Below, piece by piece: positions 35,655 to 46,626 of a stretch of DNA of 64,000 nt. Under the pieces are notes generated by a model. That model saw nothing but the letters and a program-made list of their open reading frames with translations. It was not told the DNA's origin and made no database searches. The stretch lies in NCBI GenBank assembly GCA_028571685.1, contig CM053144.1, forward strand, positions 100,966,171 through 101,030,170, read 5' to 3'. Made by a program: the position numbers and the translations under genes. Each line of letters starts with the position of its first letter. Within the stretch, counting starts at the first letter, position 1. This DNA comes from Heterohyrax brucei (Eukaryota; Chordata; Mammalia; Hyracoidea; Procaviidae).

Positions 35655-35945
35655 TGTTGGTAACATAGGACTCAGTCTGTCAGACTGTACTGTGCCTTGA
35701 GTCAATCTCTTGGAATATAAGGGGAAGCAAGCAGACAATTAGGGAAGGAAATAGGGCCAGTGTCAGGAGCAGATGGTGTCCTTTGGACCCAGCATTCCTG
35801 GGCCTCAGAAGCTCTGTCCCTCCATGACTCCCAAGCTAATACCTTGGATGTGGACTTTTAGCTTACTTTTGTGAGAAAATAAATTTCTTTGTTAACGCCA
35901 TCCTCTTGTAGTATTTTTGTTACAGCAGCACTAGTTGCGTAAGAC
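35655..35945 (+). mobile_element. MaLR-like LTR, 3' part
   Basis: Ends with gtgagaaaataaatttcttt, then ccatcctcttgtagtatttt, ttacagcagcactag. This is the same terminal order as the LTR at 32347-32906. Confidence 0.55.
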
Positions 35946-36096
35946 AGTCACAAAGGAAACAGGCTTAGAGATGTCGAGAAAAGACAGACTTAAGTTCAAA
36001 CAGTAAGGTGAGTTTTTAGCTAGGTAACAATAAGTAGGTAACAGAGTACCAGTGTTTGGTAATCTAGGGAGAATGAACTTCTGTTTTTTAGGCAGT

Positions 36097-36253
36097 AGGG
36101 ATTGCGCAGTAGTTAAGCACTCAGTTAACCTACAGCTTTATCTTCAAACCCACCAGGGACTCTAAATGAGAAAAGACCTGGAAACCCCAAAGGACAATTC
36201 GACTCTGTCCTATGGAGCTGGTCTGAGACAGAATCAATTTGACAGCATATAAC
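36097..36253 (+). repeat. AfroSINE, partly deleted long variant
   Basis: Sense: attgcgcagtagttaagcac, then acccaccagggactctaaat and gagaaaagacctggaaaccc, a shortened central block. The tail reads gacagaatcaatttgacagc. Confidence 0.8.
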
Positions 36254-36339
36254 AGGGAGCCACTAAGCATTTGGAAAGATATGCCTGTGCCTCAGGAAGA
36301 TGACTCCGGCTGCCTTTCTGACATATTTAAGTCACATTG

Positions 36340-36656
36340 AGTCAGCCTTCAGACCTGAACTGTCCGATGGCCTCCCATTTCATTCACAGTAAAAAAAAGA
36401 GTCCTACCACTCTCCTCTTTACTTAAGAGGCTTGGCCACACAGATCTCCATGCTGATCCACTAGCCTAACTGTCAGATTTCTGTCTTCACAGCCTTTGCT
36501 CCGGCCTGGAATGCTCTTTCCTGATACAGCTGCACGACTCATTCTCTCTACTTCTCCAAGTATTATCTCCACCATTGCCTTCTCAATAGGCTGTCCAACA
36601 ACTTTATTAAATTATATCACTCATCACCACAGAGATTCCCTTCCCTAGGATCCTCA
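36340..36656 (+). repeat. L2 3' region
   Basis: Contains cctcccatttcattcacagt, then gcctttgctccggcctggaa and atgctctttcctgatacagc. This is the well-known L2 stretch encoding the end of ORF2 and the start of the 3' UTR. Confidence 0.7.
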
Positions 36657-36658
36657 CT

Positions 36659-36815
36659 AGAGCTTTGGTGACACAATGGTTAAGAGCTTGGCTGCTAACC
36701 AAAAGGAGTTCAATTCCAACAGCTGCTGTAAAGACCGCAGTTAAGAAAATTCTATGGAGAAGTTCTGCATGGTAACATGTTGGTTGGCCATGAGTCTAAA
36801 TCTACTTTACAGCAA
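36659..36815 (+). repeat. AfroSINE, diverged
   Basis: Sense: gagctttggtgacacaatgg, ttaagagcttggctgctaac, then an altered body and the tail gccatgagtctaaatctact. Confidence 0.8.
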
Positions 36816-36825
36816 CAGATCTTTT

Positions 36826-36852
36826 TCTTTCTTTCTTTCTTTCTTCTTCTTC

Positions 36853-36881
<29 letters not shown>
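36826..36881. repeat. (TTTC)n(TTC)n(T)n microsatellite
   Basis: Ordered blocks: five to six tttc units, five ttc units, then about 24 T. On the minus strand it lies directly behind the 3' end of the RTE derivative at 36893-37085 and may have grown from an A-rich tail. Confidence 0.9.
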
Positions 36882-36883
<2 letters not shown>

Positions 36884-36892
36884 TACATTAGT

Positions 36893-37085
36893 GTTGTCAG
36901 TTGCTGTCAAGTCAAGAAGACATGTTGCTCAATCCTGTGCTATCTTCATGATCACCGCTAAGCTCCAGTCTGCTGCTGTGGTCACTAAGAGGCTCATCTT
37001 CCAGGACTATACTAGACAATACTCTACTATGATTCATGGAGTTTTCATTAACTAATCTTAGAAAGTAGATCACCAGGACTTTTTC
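36893..37085 (-). mobile_element. miniature RTE derivative (5' end joined to 3' end)
   Basis: Read antisense, the left part is the RTE 3' tail (gttgtcagttgctgtcaagt, then tgctatcttcatgatcacc). The right part matches the RTE 5' end as seen at 43925-44030 (gaggctcatcttccaggact, then gattcatggagttttcatta, gaaagtagatcaccagg). The junction is near 36985. The whole coding region, about 3 kb in a complete element, is absent. Confidence 0.7.
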
Positions 37086-37484
37086 TGGAATGGCCATTTC
37101 ACATGGTGGCAAGGTGGCAAGTTCTCAAACTTAATTGTATAGTTATCTGTGAAGGAGTTTTTAGCCATTACACAACCAACTGTATTGGAATACCCACCCT
37201 ATTAAGCTGATCTAGCCCCCAATGACTTTTTTATTTACCTGACGATAAAGAAAAAATTGAAAGAAAGACATTTTGATGACATTCAGGACATCAAGGGTAA
37301 TACAATGACAGCTCCAATGGCCATTTCAGAAAGAGTTCCAAAATTGCTTTGAAGGGTACACCAGATGCTGGCATAGGTGCATAGCTTCCCAAGGAGATTC
37401 CTTCAAAGGTGACTGCAGTGATAGTCAGAAATGAGGTATGTAGCACTTTTTTTTAGGATGAGTTCGTGAACTTTACTAGCAGTA
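37086..37484. mobile_element. mariner-like DNA transposon, partial
   Basis: Similar along about 400 bp to the element at 52030-52582. Shared blocks are caaacttaattgtatagtta, gacattttgatgacattcag, gacagctccaatggccattt and the terminal part tcagaaatgaggtatgtagc, ending ttcgtgaactt. The forward frame, with stops, resembles the end of a mariner transposase (proline-rich APND/DFF block). The left terminal repeat is missing; the right one is present. Confidence 0.7.
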
Positions 37485-38704
37485 CTCATCCACAGGAAAC
37501 TGCTGTGGTTTAAAGTTAGTGACATAAGTTACTTAGATGAACCATAAAAAGGTCGAAGAGGAGACTGATGTAAGGCCAATATAACTATATTTGATGATGG
37601 TAATTCAAATAAGTATATTTGAAGATATACACCTTCACTTGTAATTCAACGTTAAATATAGACACATAACTGTTGACGTGACATACATCTAAGTCTTTAA
37701 AATTCCTTTTCTCTTGAAAAAGCACAATGGAGCTTCCGTTTTCTTGTCCATCTTTTCTTATTTTACCACAATATAATAAAAGTTAAGAGTACTCCTTAAT
37801 GGGGAACTCTACACTGCAGCAATTTAAACTAGATTTAATGCTGTGGTGCTTTTAGAAATCTGTGAATTCAAATGGACTGTCAGTAGTCGTCACAGAAAGC
37901 ATCTTACTTGGTAATCTCAGATAAATACATATAAGCTTCTCTAACACATAGTACTAAACACTTAATTTAGTTCTGATGATGAAATGAGAAGAGAAAATGT
38001 GTCTCATACATAAAGCTTAAAGACATGTTGCATACAAAGCCAGTTAAAATGTAGTCATTTGTCAAGTAGCAAGACACCTAATGAGCAAACAATAGCAACA
38101 AGTGCCTGCCACACATGTTGTAGTGTACTAAGGAATCACAGTCAAGAGGAAAAGACATGAAGTAGGAGAAGATCTGGGCTACTATGTAAAAAAAATATAT
38201 AATTATCTGAGATTAAGAAAACTTAACTTTCTGCCATGACCAATAGCAGAAAAAACCTATCATATGTATCAATGGCACCATGGTTTTCTTATTAATCAGA
38301 AATAGTGCTTTATGACCAATGCTATAGATGTATAACAACTATTAGAATTACAGAATGTATAAGACATAAAAAAAAATTAAATCTTGCCTGCAGTGGACGT
38401 TCTTATGCATATTTTTGAACTTATTCTTGCTTTCTCCATACAAGTATTTTTATAGTACCTAGCATATTTGAATCTAACACAGTTCATCTTGTTTACATAT
38501 CTATAAGTTGTTTTTTTCTAGATACCACACTAAAACTAATTCACCCTATGAGTTTGCTTCTGTTTTTTTTTTTTTTTTTTAATATTGATGAAGTTTCTAT
38601 TTTATGTGGCTTATGTAAAGTCATGCAATGGAAATGTTGCAACAATTTAGTACTTGCAAAATACACTCTTTAAAGATTAGACTTTCCAATTTTGTTGAAT
38701 CCAT
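37485..38704. other. intergenic stretch
   Basis: AT-rich, with no supported gene. A T-run lies at about 38563-38580. Confidence 0.5.
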
Positions 38705-38705
38705 C

Positions 38706-38731
38706 CCGACGGCACTTGGCTTAGCTTGGCT
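38706..38731 (+). repeat. SINE/RTE tail fragment
   Basis: ccgacggcacttggcttagc followed by ttggct is the same terminal tail as in the insertion at 11280-11311. I could not find a convincing target duplication here. Confidence 0.55.
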
Positions 38732-38802
38732 ATTCTATTTCTGTTTTAAATTCAAGGAAGTCAAGTCACTGTGAAGCTCAAACACAGACACTACCTCAGC
38801 CT

Positions 38803-38936
38803 CACCCAGTTGCCATGATGTTGATTCCTACTCATATTAGAACTGTCCCAAAGGACACCAGTAAATGGCTCGTGGATTCTAACTGCTGACCTTTTGGTTA
38901 ATAGCTGAGCTCTTAACTACTACAACACCAGGGCTT
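38803..38936 (-). repeat. AfroSINE, short variant
   Basis: Antisense: cccagttgccatgatgttga, then ctgaccttttggttaatagc, tacaacaccagggctt. Confidence 0.85.
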
Positions 38937-38997
38937 TATCTCAGCATAAGACAGCTAGTTTGTTGTTTCCCTCATTCTGATGCTACCCACCTATTTC

Positions 38998-39135
38998 TAC
39001 TGCTAAAGCTGATAATCAAGAGCTAAGCTGTTCAAGTCCACCAGGTGCTCCTTGGAAACTCCATGCTACAGTTCTACCCTGCCCTTTAGTGTCACTATGA
39101 GTCAGAATTGATTCAGTGGCAGTGGGTTTGGTTTA
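38998..39135 (+). repeat. AfroSINE, short variant, head truncated
   Basis: Sense: tgctaaagctgataatcaag, then ccaccaggtgctccttggaa and tgattcagtggcagtgggtt. It lies in the opposite direction to the neighbours on both sides. Confidence 0.9.
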
Positions 39136-39189
39136 CCCAAAATATCCTTCCGTTGAGCATCATGCTCCCAATTTTCATTTTATGTGAAA

Positions 39190-39325
39190 AAAACAAACCA
39201 AGCCCACTGCCATCAAGTCGATTCTGACTCACAGTGACCTACAGGAACAGAGTAGAACTGCCCTATAGAATTTCTAAGGAGTACCTGATGGACTTGAACT
39301 GCTGACCTCTTGGTTGGCAGCTGTA
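39190..39325 (-). repeat. AfroSINE, short variant
   Basis: Antisense: cactgccatcaagtcgattc, then cagagtagaactgccctata and cttggttggcagctgtat. The outermost head is missing. Confidence 0.9.
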
Positions 39326-40599
39326 TTTTTGTTTTTTCAAATTAAGGTAGTAAAAAAATATGTTTAGTGGAAAAAATACACTAAAGGCTAGCAAAAGTGT
39401 ACAATAGTCACATTAAAATTTAATTAAATGGCAGGAAAAAAAGAAGGAAAGAAGAAAAAACAGACAATTGTAGAGGTGTTGTCTCAGACCAGTACAAACA
39501 TGAAACTTGTACAATTTCATATAATTGTGAAATGCCCCTCTGGGTTTTTCTTTTTCATTTTTTTTTTTGGTCAGTCGCTAGGATTCCAACAAACCAAACT
39601 CTCTAAAATGCCACTTACCATGAGGTAAGTCACAAGAGACGTGGTATGTAAAAGATGTTGATTTTGTATCATGCTTCCTTGTGTACTATTTAAATCAAAA
39701 TCACATTGGAAGAAGATAAAATCTCCAAATCATCTTGGTACAATTCCATAGAGTAAATCATGTTACAAAGCAAAGTTTAACAACAAAAACTGCATGTCAG
39801 AAGAACCAAAGAAAAAAGAGCTTTGTCCATTGTTCAAAGACAAAGCAATAGATATTACGTGAGTCACATCATTTCTCTGGCTCCTCGTTACCACCAAAAA
39901 TGATGACAATAATAATCATAATGCTGTTTCTTACCTTGGTATTTCACATGTGTCATAACCTGAACCTGTCTTCTCTTCCACCGTCCTCCCATCCTCACCG
40001 GCCCTTCCATGGCCTCTCATGCTCTGAACGTATAGCACATTGTTTTTTGGCTATGCTACACGGTATGTGTTTTGGTGCTTCTACTCAACCCTTTGTATCT
40101 TCAGGGAATGTTCTTCCACGCACTCCATCTCTGATAGACCCTGATGACCCTGGGATCATCTAGCATCTGAAGTCCTAGGAAACTTTAAGAGGCTGAGCTT
40201 TCCTCTCATTGCAGGAGCAGAAGTTGTTCGATACTTCTTATTATGCTTCCTTTGCAACAGGAATGTGGATTCCCAGCCTGGCCTCTATGTTGGAATCTAG
40301 GGACAATGGAGGAAAAGAAGGGTAACCATGCAGGATTTTCTCGGGTGGTAAAATTCATGGCAGGAAAAAATTCTCAGGTTGAGGCGGCAGCACTGACCAT
40401 ACGGTAGTATTACACATTCCCAAAGGGCGGACTGGGGTCTCACGCCCGTGGCATCACCTTCGAGTGTGAGTCTACAGCCCTACCTGAGGCACAAAGTTCA
40501 CCAAAATTATCCAGGGCTCACACACAGTGCTACAATTTCTATGAATCTTTGCTGTATGACTTTAAGTGGACATAATGTCTCAATTTTATAAAAACCTTG
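39326..40599. other. intergenic stretch
   Basis: No supported gene. The 87-codon frame at 39900-40163 has no recognisable domain. Confidence 0.5.
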
Positions 40600-40745
40600 T
40601 AATGCTTAGTGTTCATATTTCCTTACAAAACTTATTGCCTTCTCAATTTTTCTGTGTGTGTTTCATCTTAAAACTGTAGGACAGACTCCTTGAAACAGAA
40701 ACTACATTACATTCAGTGTAGTAACTGACTCAGAACTCCTGACTT
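40600..40745 (+). repeat. L2 3' end
   Basis: ttttcatctt-like and gtaggacagactccttgaaa blocks resemble the diverged L2 terminus. Confidence 0.4.
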
Positions 40746-41182
40746 CGTACCTACTAGACTGCAAGTGCTAGCTCCAAGTTCATTGAAAGAATTTCCCACG
40801 ACAAGATGGCAGTATTTACCAAGCAGCTGACTGATGTATTAAGAGAATTAAATGAGGTACCTATTTAAATCACATGCCTCACATATAATAAACAAATAGT
40901 ATAGACTATTAAGATTTTAAATACATACATAATGTAAATGCATATTAGAACTATGTATCACCTATCTATACATATTAAAAACAGTTGACTTCAACAGCTG
41001 ACCTATATAGCAATTTACCATAAAGAGAACTTTCCCATGTGCCTTGTGAAGAGAACCCAAGTTCTCCAGCTGAGCAAAGGGTATAGTGACTGATATCTCA
41101 GGAAACTAAACAGGTATCAAAAATCAGCAAGTAGGTATGAAGGAGAGAAGTAAATATGATCATAGTGCTTGCTATAATATCA
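40746..41182. other. intergenic stretch
   Basis: No gene or named repeat recognised. Confidence 0.5.
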
Positions 41183-41437
41183 AGAGGCATTAGAGTGTAG
41201 TAAAAAGTGGAAATTTGGGCACCAGAAACTGCCTGTTTGAATTCTAGCCCCAGTACTTTACAAATAGGTAATGTTGGACAACTTAAGCTTTCTATTTCTC
41301 AGTTTTCCCCTCTTTAAAACAGGCACAATAATGACTGTCTCATGGGAATTTCATAATGATCAAATATTTTAATACATGTAAAATACTGAGACCCATAATA
41401 AGTAGTTCCAGGAGAATAAATATTTGCTAACTGCTGG
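41183..41437 (+). repeat. MIR, nearly complete
   Basis: Sense MIR: attagagtgtagtaaaaagt, then gaattctagccccagtactt, tcagttttcccctctttaaa, and the LINE-like end aatacatgtaaaatactgag. Confidence 0.85.
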
Positions 41438-41620
41438 CTGACCCTAGTCTGTCTGGTACTTTTCTTACTCTGGTCTCTGTTCCATTGCCTTTGGCGCTTG
41501 TGTCCATCACCAGTGCCCTCCCAATATGTTCCTTCATCCTACAATTCTACTGCTGAGGAAGTTGCTACAGGCCTGACAGTTTATATTCTCACTGCCTTCC
41601 ACTCCAATCCGAGATCTGTT

Positions 41621-41783
41621 GCTGTCAAGTCAATTCCAGTTCATGGTGACCTCACAGTTACAGAGTAGAACTAATCTGTAGAGTTTTCTTGGCCATAATC
41701 TTTTGTGGAAATGAATCATCAGAACTTTCTTCCACAATGTGTTACAACTGTTAGCCTTTATGTTAGCAGCTGCCTGCAGACTG
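41621..41783 (-). repeat. AfroSINE, long variant
   Basis: Antisense with the long-variant centre: gttgctgtcaagtcaattcc, then gagttttcttggccataatc, and a diverged head (gttagcagctgcctg). Confidence 0.85.
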
Positions 41784-42495
41784 GTTGGTTAAAGAGATGC
41801 TGGCATGCAAATCTTGGAATTGTTTGCATAAAAATAAGACTAATGTTCCAAACCCTTGACATAAAAATTTATTTTTCAAATGTAACTACTTCATTAGGAT
41901 GGATACTGGTGTATAGGTGGTGGGTAGTATCTGTATATCTTATACATTACAAGTATGATGTGATTCAGAGACGAACTTTTGACTCTCCAAAAATACACTG
42001 GAATTTATGCAAAAAGAAAAACAGGATCTTACAAAATAATCTTCAAAATGCCCTGAAAGATTTTTACAAACCCCGTTCTCTCCATTAAGTAAACTTTAAT
42101 TTGAATTTCACAACCAATTCTTGTAGAAGTTGTTTGTAAGAAGAAAATTAGGCTAATTTTGATAGAAACCTTAGAAGAGTATTACTTCCATAAAAGAAAA
42201 AGAATTTTGCATTTTTTGTGAAGCAAAAAAAGTGAAAAACAAGAGCTGGTAATTCTACCACACTATATGGGCAAGCACCTCTCAACAACATATACAAAAG
42301 ACTCTGGTAAAGTCAATTAGTGATTTTTGTTAAATTCATAGATATAGAATTCATTTTCCATCTTTTTCAAAATAATTTTGCAGCACTTGGGATCCCTGTT
42401 GCTGTAATAATAGAACATCCACTGAGAAGCAATTATAAGAGACCAAATAGTAACTTTATTATTCCTCCCCATTTTCTATCAACCATGGGTTATGG
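41784..42495. other. intergenic stretch
   Basis: No supported gene. A 127-codon frame (41705-42088) starts inside the SINE and shows no domain, so it is probably chance. Confidence 0.5.
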
Positions 42496-44150
42496 ATATT
42501 TAGTGATTTCCGAACAAGTTTATCTGCATGCATATAATGTTATTGAAAATACCATGGCTTGGGTCAGGAACACTTCAGCGTTCAAGATGACACTTTTAAT
42601 TTTAATATTTGAAAGAGGTCCTTTACAGTAGATTTCTCCAGTGCGATGAGTCTTTTGACTTCTTGACTGGTGCTTTCATGGGCATTGATTGTGGACCCAA
42701 GTAAAATGAAATACTTGACAACCTCAATCCTTTCCCCATTTATGACAAAGTTTCTTACTTGTCCAGTTGTGAGGACTTTTGTGTCCTTGATGAGGTATAA
42801 TCCATACTGAAAGCTGTGGTCTTTAATCTTCATCAGTGTTTCAAGTCTTCTTCACTTCCACCAAGTAAGGTGGTATCATTTGCATAAAGCAGGTTGTTAA
42901 TGAGCCAGCCTCCAATCCTGATTCCTTATTCTTCTTTGTATAATCCAGTTTATTGGATTATTTGCTTGCCATACAGATTGAAAAGGTATAGTGAAAGGAT
43001 ACAACCCTGACTCACACTGCGCAGTGTACCCTTGTGTTGCTCACACGACTGCCTATTGATCTACATACAGATTTCCTAAGAGCAGAATTAAGTGCTCTGG
43101 AACGCCCATTTTACTAAGTGTTAGCCATAATTTGTTATGAGCCATACAGTCAATTTGCATAGTCAATGAAACATAGGTAAACATTTTTTCTGGTGTTCTC
43201 TGCTTTCAGCCAAGATTCATCTGACATCAGCAATGATATACCTGGTTCCATGTCCTCTTCTGAATCCAGGTTGAATTTCTGGCAGTTCTTTGTCAGTATA
43301 CTGTTAGAAGTCACCTTGGAATGATCTTGAGCAAGATTTTACTCCCACGTGATATTAATGATATTGTTTGGTAATTTCCACATTCATATGGATCATTCTT
43401 TGGAATGGGCATACATATGAATCTCTTCCAGTCAGTTGGCAAGGTAGCTGTCCTCCAAATTTCTTGGCATAGATGAGTGAGCACTTTCAGCGCTTCGTCT
43501 GTTTGTTGAAATATCTGTTGATATTCCATTGATTCCTGGAGTGTTGTTTTTCACCAGTGCCTTCAATGCAGCTTCAGCTTCTTCCTTCAGTATCATCAGT
43601 TCCTGATCATATGCTACATCCTCTTCAAACGGCATTCAACAAGTTCTTTCCAGTATAATGACTTTGTGTATTCTTTCCAACTTCTTCTGACGCTAGTTTA
43701 GCTTCTTTATTTCATCATTTATTCCTTTTGCTTTAGCTGCTTGACACTGAAGAGTAAGTTTCAGAGTCTCTTCTGACATCCTATTTGGTCTTTTCCTTTT
43801 TTCCTGTCTTTTTAGTGATTTCTTGCTTTCTTCATGGATGATGTCTTTGATGTCATTCCACAGTTTGTCTGGTCTTTGGTCATTAGTCATCAATACATCA
43901 AATCTGTTCTTGAGGTGGTCTCTAAACTCAGGTGGGCTCATTTTCCTACATGATATCTGACAATGTTTCACTGCTATTCATAAGGTTTTCACTGGCTAAT
44001 TTTTTTCAGAAGTAGACTTCTGGGTCTTCCTAGTCTATCTTAATCTGGAAGCTCAGATGAAAGCTGTTCAATGTTGTTACCTAAATACCAATGGTACAGC
44101 TTCCAGAATCACAGCAACAAGCAAGCCTCAACTGACAGACAAGTGGGGAC
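42496..44150 (-). mobile_element. RTE-clade LINE, endonuclease deleted, antisense
   Basis: Keeps both the reverse transcriptase part and the 5' end. Minus-strand frames: LWNDIKDIIHEESKKSLKRQ in the linker (43693-43971), 'LCQEIWRTATLPTDWKRF' at the reverse transcriptase start (43311-43529), and a conserved 'HAHESTSQEVKRLIALEKST'-like block at 42582-42833. At about 43935 the linker passes directly into 5' UTR-like sequence (caatgtttcactgctattca, aaggttttcactggctaatt). The endonuclease domain, over 1 kb, is missing. The 3' end is also incomplete: the last part before the usual tail is lost at about 42496. Confidence 0.85.
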
Positions 44151-44151
44151 T

Positions 44152-44305
44152 GCTCTCTCTCCCTGTACTCAATCTTCCTAGCTGACTCACCCTCCCTTTA
44201 CTCAATCTTCCTAGCCTGCTCAGTCTCCTTTACTCAGTCTTCCTAACCTGCTCTTTCCCTTCACGTAATTTTCCTAATCTCCCTCTCCCTTTACTGTCTT
44301 CCTAG
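44152..44305. repeat. minisatellite, about 5 x 32 bp, at the RTE 5' end
   Basis: Imperfect units, each ending in a version of ctttactcaatcttcctagc and beginning with a version of ctgctcagtct: roughly 44152-44182, 44183-44216, 44217-44248, 44249-44279 and 44280-44305. The later units are the more diverged. It starts immediately beyond the 5' end of the RTE copy. Confidence 0.8.
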
Positions 44306-44945
44306 TTAAGAGTCAGTAACCATATTTTCCACAGATTACTTTCCTATTCACCTTACTCCCAATCCCAAGATACCTGCAGTGTCCTTCTTTCCACCTACTC
44401 AAATTAAAAATATGAATATAAAAGAGTTCAAGGTGATAGAAATTAAAATGATAGTGAGAAGAAAAATGTTCACTCCTGACAATTTAACACTGATGGTGTT
44501 TTCATTTTAATATTTCTGGGCAGTTTGGAACTGTGCAGTTAAGCATTAATATCTTCATTTTTGATATAAACAATGAGTAAACTGCCCCCACAAGACCCAT
44601 ATTTCTAAGATCTTGGCCAAAGTTGAAAGACTTCATTAATATGACAGATTAATGTGCTTGGTAGCCCTTTTTGATTAATGGGGGTCAAGAAGATCATATT
44701 TGGCTATAACTCCATTGTCATTACCACATCAACATTTGCAATGCGGCTAATAAAAAGTCATTATATGAGAGAAAACATTTAACAATACTAAGCATTTAGA
44801 AAAGGTAAACACATCAATGTTCTCCTGCTAAATTTACGTAAGAGGTGGATTAATTGAATCTTGGAGCTTTTGGATTGCCGTCTTGAGTTTTGGATTAACT
44901 AGGCTGGTGGAGAGAAAGAAAGGAAAAAAGAAATGTTCCGGTGGT
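44306..44945. other. intergenic stretch, possible conserved element
   Basis: No gene or mobile element recognised. The part at 44560-44830 holds several homeodomain-type ATTA cores (cagattaatgtgc, ttgattaatggggg, cggctaataaaa), spaced along an otherwise complex sequence. Confidence 0.4.
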
Positions 44946-45140
44946 TTTCTTTAATTTTTTGTGTTTTTTTGGTGAAAGTATACTCAGCCAAAACTAAACC
45001 ATTTCAATGATTTGTACATGTACAATTCAGGGATAATTGGTTACATTCTTCAATTTGTGCTATCATTCTTACAACCCTTTTCCAAATTATTTTAACATCA
45101 CCATCTTAAAGTGACTGCCCCCAAGCTTCCTATCTAACAT
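44946..45140 (-). mobile_element. L1 3' end fragment, antisense
   Basis: tttttggtgaaagtatactc, then ccatttcaatgatttgtaca resembles the antisense L1 3' end at 21770-21850 (aaagtttacagagcaaatta). It is diverged and short. Confidence 0.45.
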
Positions 45141-46444
45141 TTCAAGTTGTGGCTGTCAATTTGGTCTTACAAAGGTAATTCTTTAAAAGAATACAATGCT
45201 CAAAACAACATACTTTAACTAACTAAATTCTTTCTTCTTTTTTGGGGGGGATACAAAGAAGACCCCAAGGGATAGTTTTGATTGAAGGTATAAAGCTTAT
45301 AAATTACCTTAGGATCATAGTTTTGTGGTTAATTGAGTTTCAGTGACTCCAGAAAGTCTAGACTCCATTGACAATTTGGAATTTTATTCTGCATTTTCCC
45401 CTTTTGATAAGGATTAAGGATTTTAATTGAATCTGTGATCACAGCATCTAGTATTGGTAACCAGGCATCATCCAGTTCTAGTCTCATGACAAAGGAAGCA
45501 ATTGCTCATAGATACAACCAAATATGCATTCAGTTTTGTCATCAAATTCCAGATGGGTTTCAAGAAGACACAGGGGAAGGGAGGGAGAGATCATCCCCTG
45601 CTTGCAGCCACCCTAGAAAGAAACATTGAGCCTATTCAGCTGACCCAGACCTCTGATGTACTTTGTTATGTTAGGCTGACTTTACACAACATGAGAAATT
45701 GTTGGGCTTGAATCCAGGAAATCTGTCAGTAACAATTAATCTACTCCCATTTCAATGAGAACACTATAGTTTTCTCATTCACAAAATTACTGCAAGTCCT
45801 AAGAGTTTTCACTAAACTTTATAGACCTCTCAGTAGATGCTTCCAAGTGCCAGTTTCCACTGTAAGGTTCATTAAGGTGCTTGGTTCAAGTAAAAATATG
45901 CTGGAATCAAAAATAATGTATTGAAATAACATGTATAATGGGCTGCTTCCTGTGACTTCCTCTTTCCACAACATCTGTACTCATGATTTCCTAGTCTAAT
46001 GAAGGCAGTGTAAAGCAAATAGGCAAGATGAGTGGTAATATAGCTCAAATGACTTATAGCTATGGGGGGACAGAGAAGAGGAGGATTAACAAATCTAGTG
46101 GTATCAGGCAAGACTTGGTAAAGAAGTAGCTGTCTGAGCTAATTCTGAAAAATAACTAAATGTTGGCCATAAAGGAAGGGACCATGAAGCATATTCCACA
46201 GAGAAAGAAACTTTGGCAAATACCATCAGCAAGACAGGGTTCAAAAGAATGTCTGGGACATGAGTTTTTGAAGAGGATTAGTTATGTATGAGTCTATAGC
46301 AATGAGTAGAGGTGAGTCATTTAAAGTTACTTAAAGTCACTAGAATTTAATCTTGGGAAACAGGGAAGAGTCACTGAAGGATTTTACACAGATTAGCAAG
46401 TTTTTACACTATGAATATTATTTCTGCTAATAGGTGAATTAGAG
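45141..46444. other. intergenic stretch
   Basis: No supported gene. Part of 46130-46400 (aaggaagggaccatgaagca, gagtcactgaaggattttac) resembles an old mammal-wide repeat that I cannot name with confidence. Confidence 0.45.
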
Positions 46445-46447
46445 GTT

Positions 46448-46512
46448 AAAAAAATTTCTGTCAAGTCCGCTGCAACTCATAGCAACCTTATATTGGACAT
46501 AGATATACGTAA
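46448..46512 (-). repeat. AfroSINE tail fragment
   Basis: Antisense tail ttctgtcaagtccgctgcaa, then ctcatagcaacctta. The rest of the element is not recognisable. Confidence 0.6.
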
Positions 46513-46626
46513 AACCAGTTAGGAAAATATTACAGTGTTCCAGACTACAGGGATAGGATGGGGTAGGGAAGGAAATGAAGAAATGTAGAGAGATGTGAGA
46601 CATGAGACACTGAACAATATCTAGAC

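Noticed and set aside
33276-35945. Reading A/B repeats plus LTR-like ends as one endogenous provirus
   Set aside because: No gag-, pol- or env-like frames lie between the LTR-like pieces, which are of unequal length and in the wrong relation to A and B.
41705-42088. 127-codon frame
   Set aside because: Begins inside an AfroSINE and has no recognisable domain; probably chance.
44152-44305. CRISPR-like spaced repeats
   Set aside because: The units are contiguous, imperfect and without unique spacers, and the DNA is mammalian.
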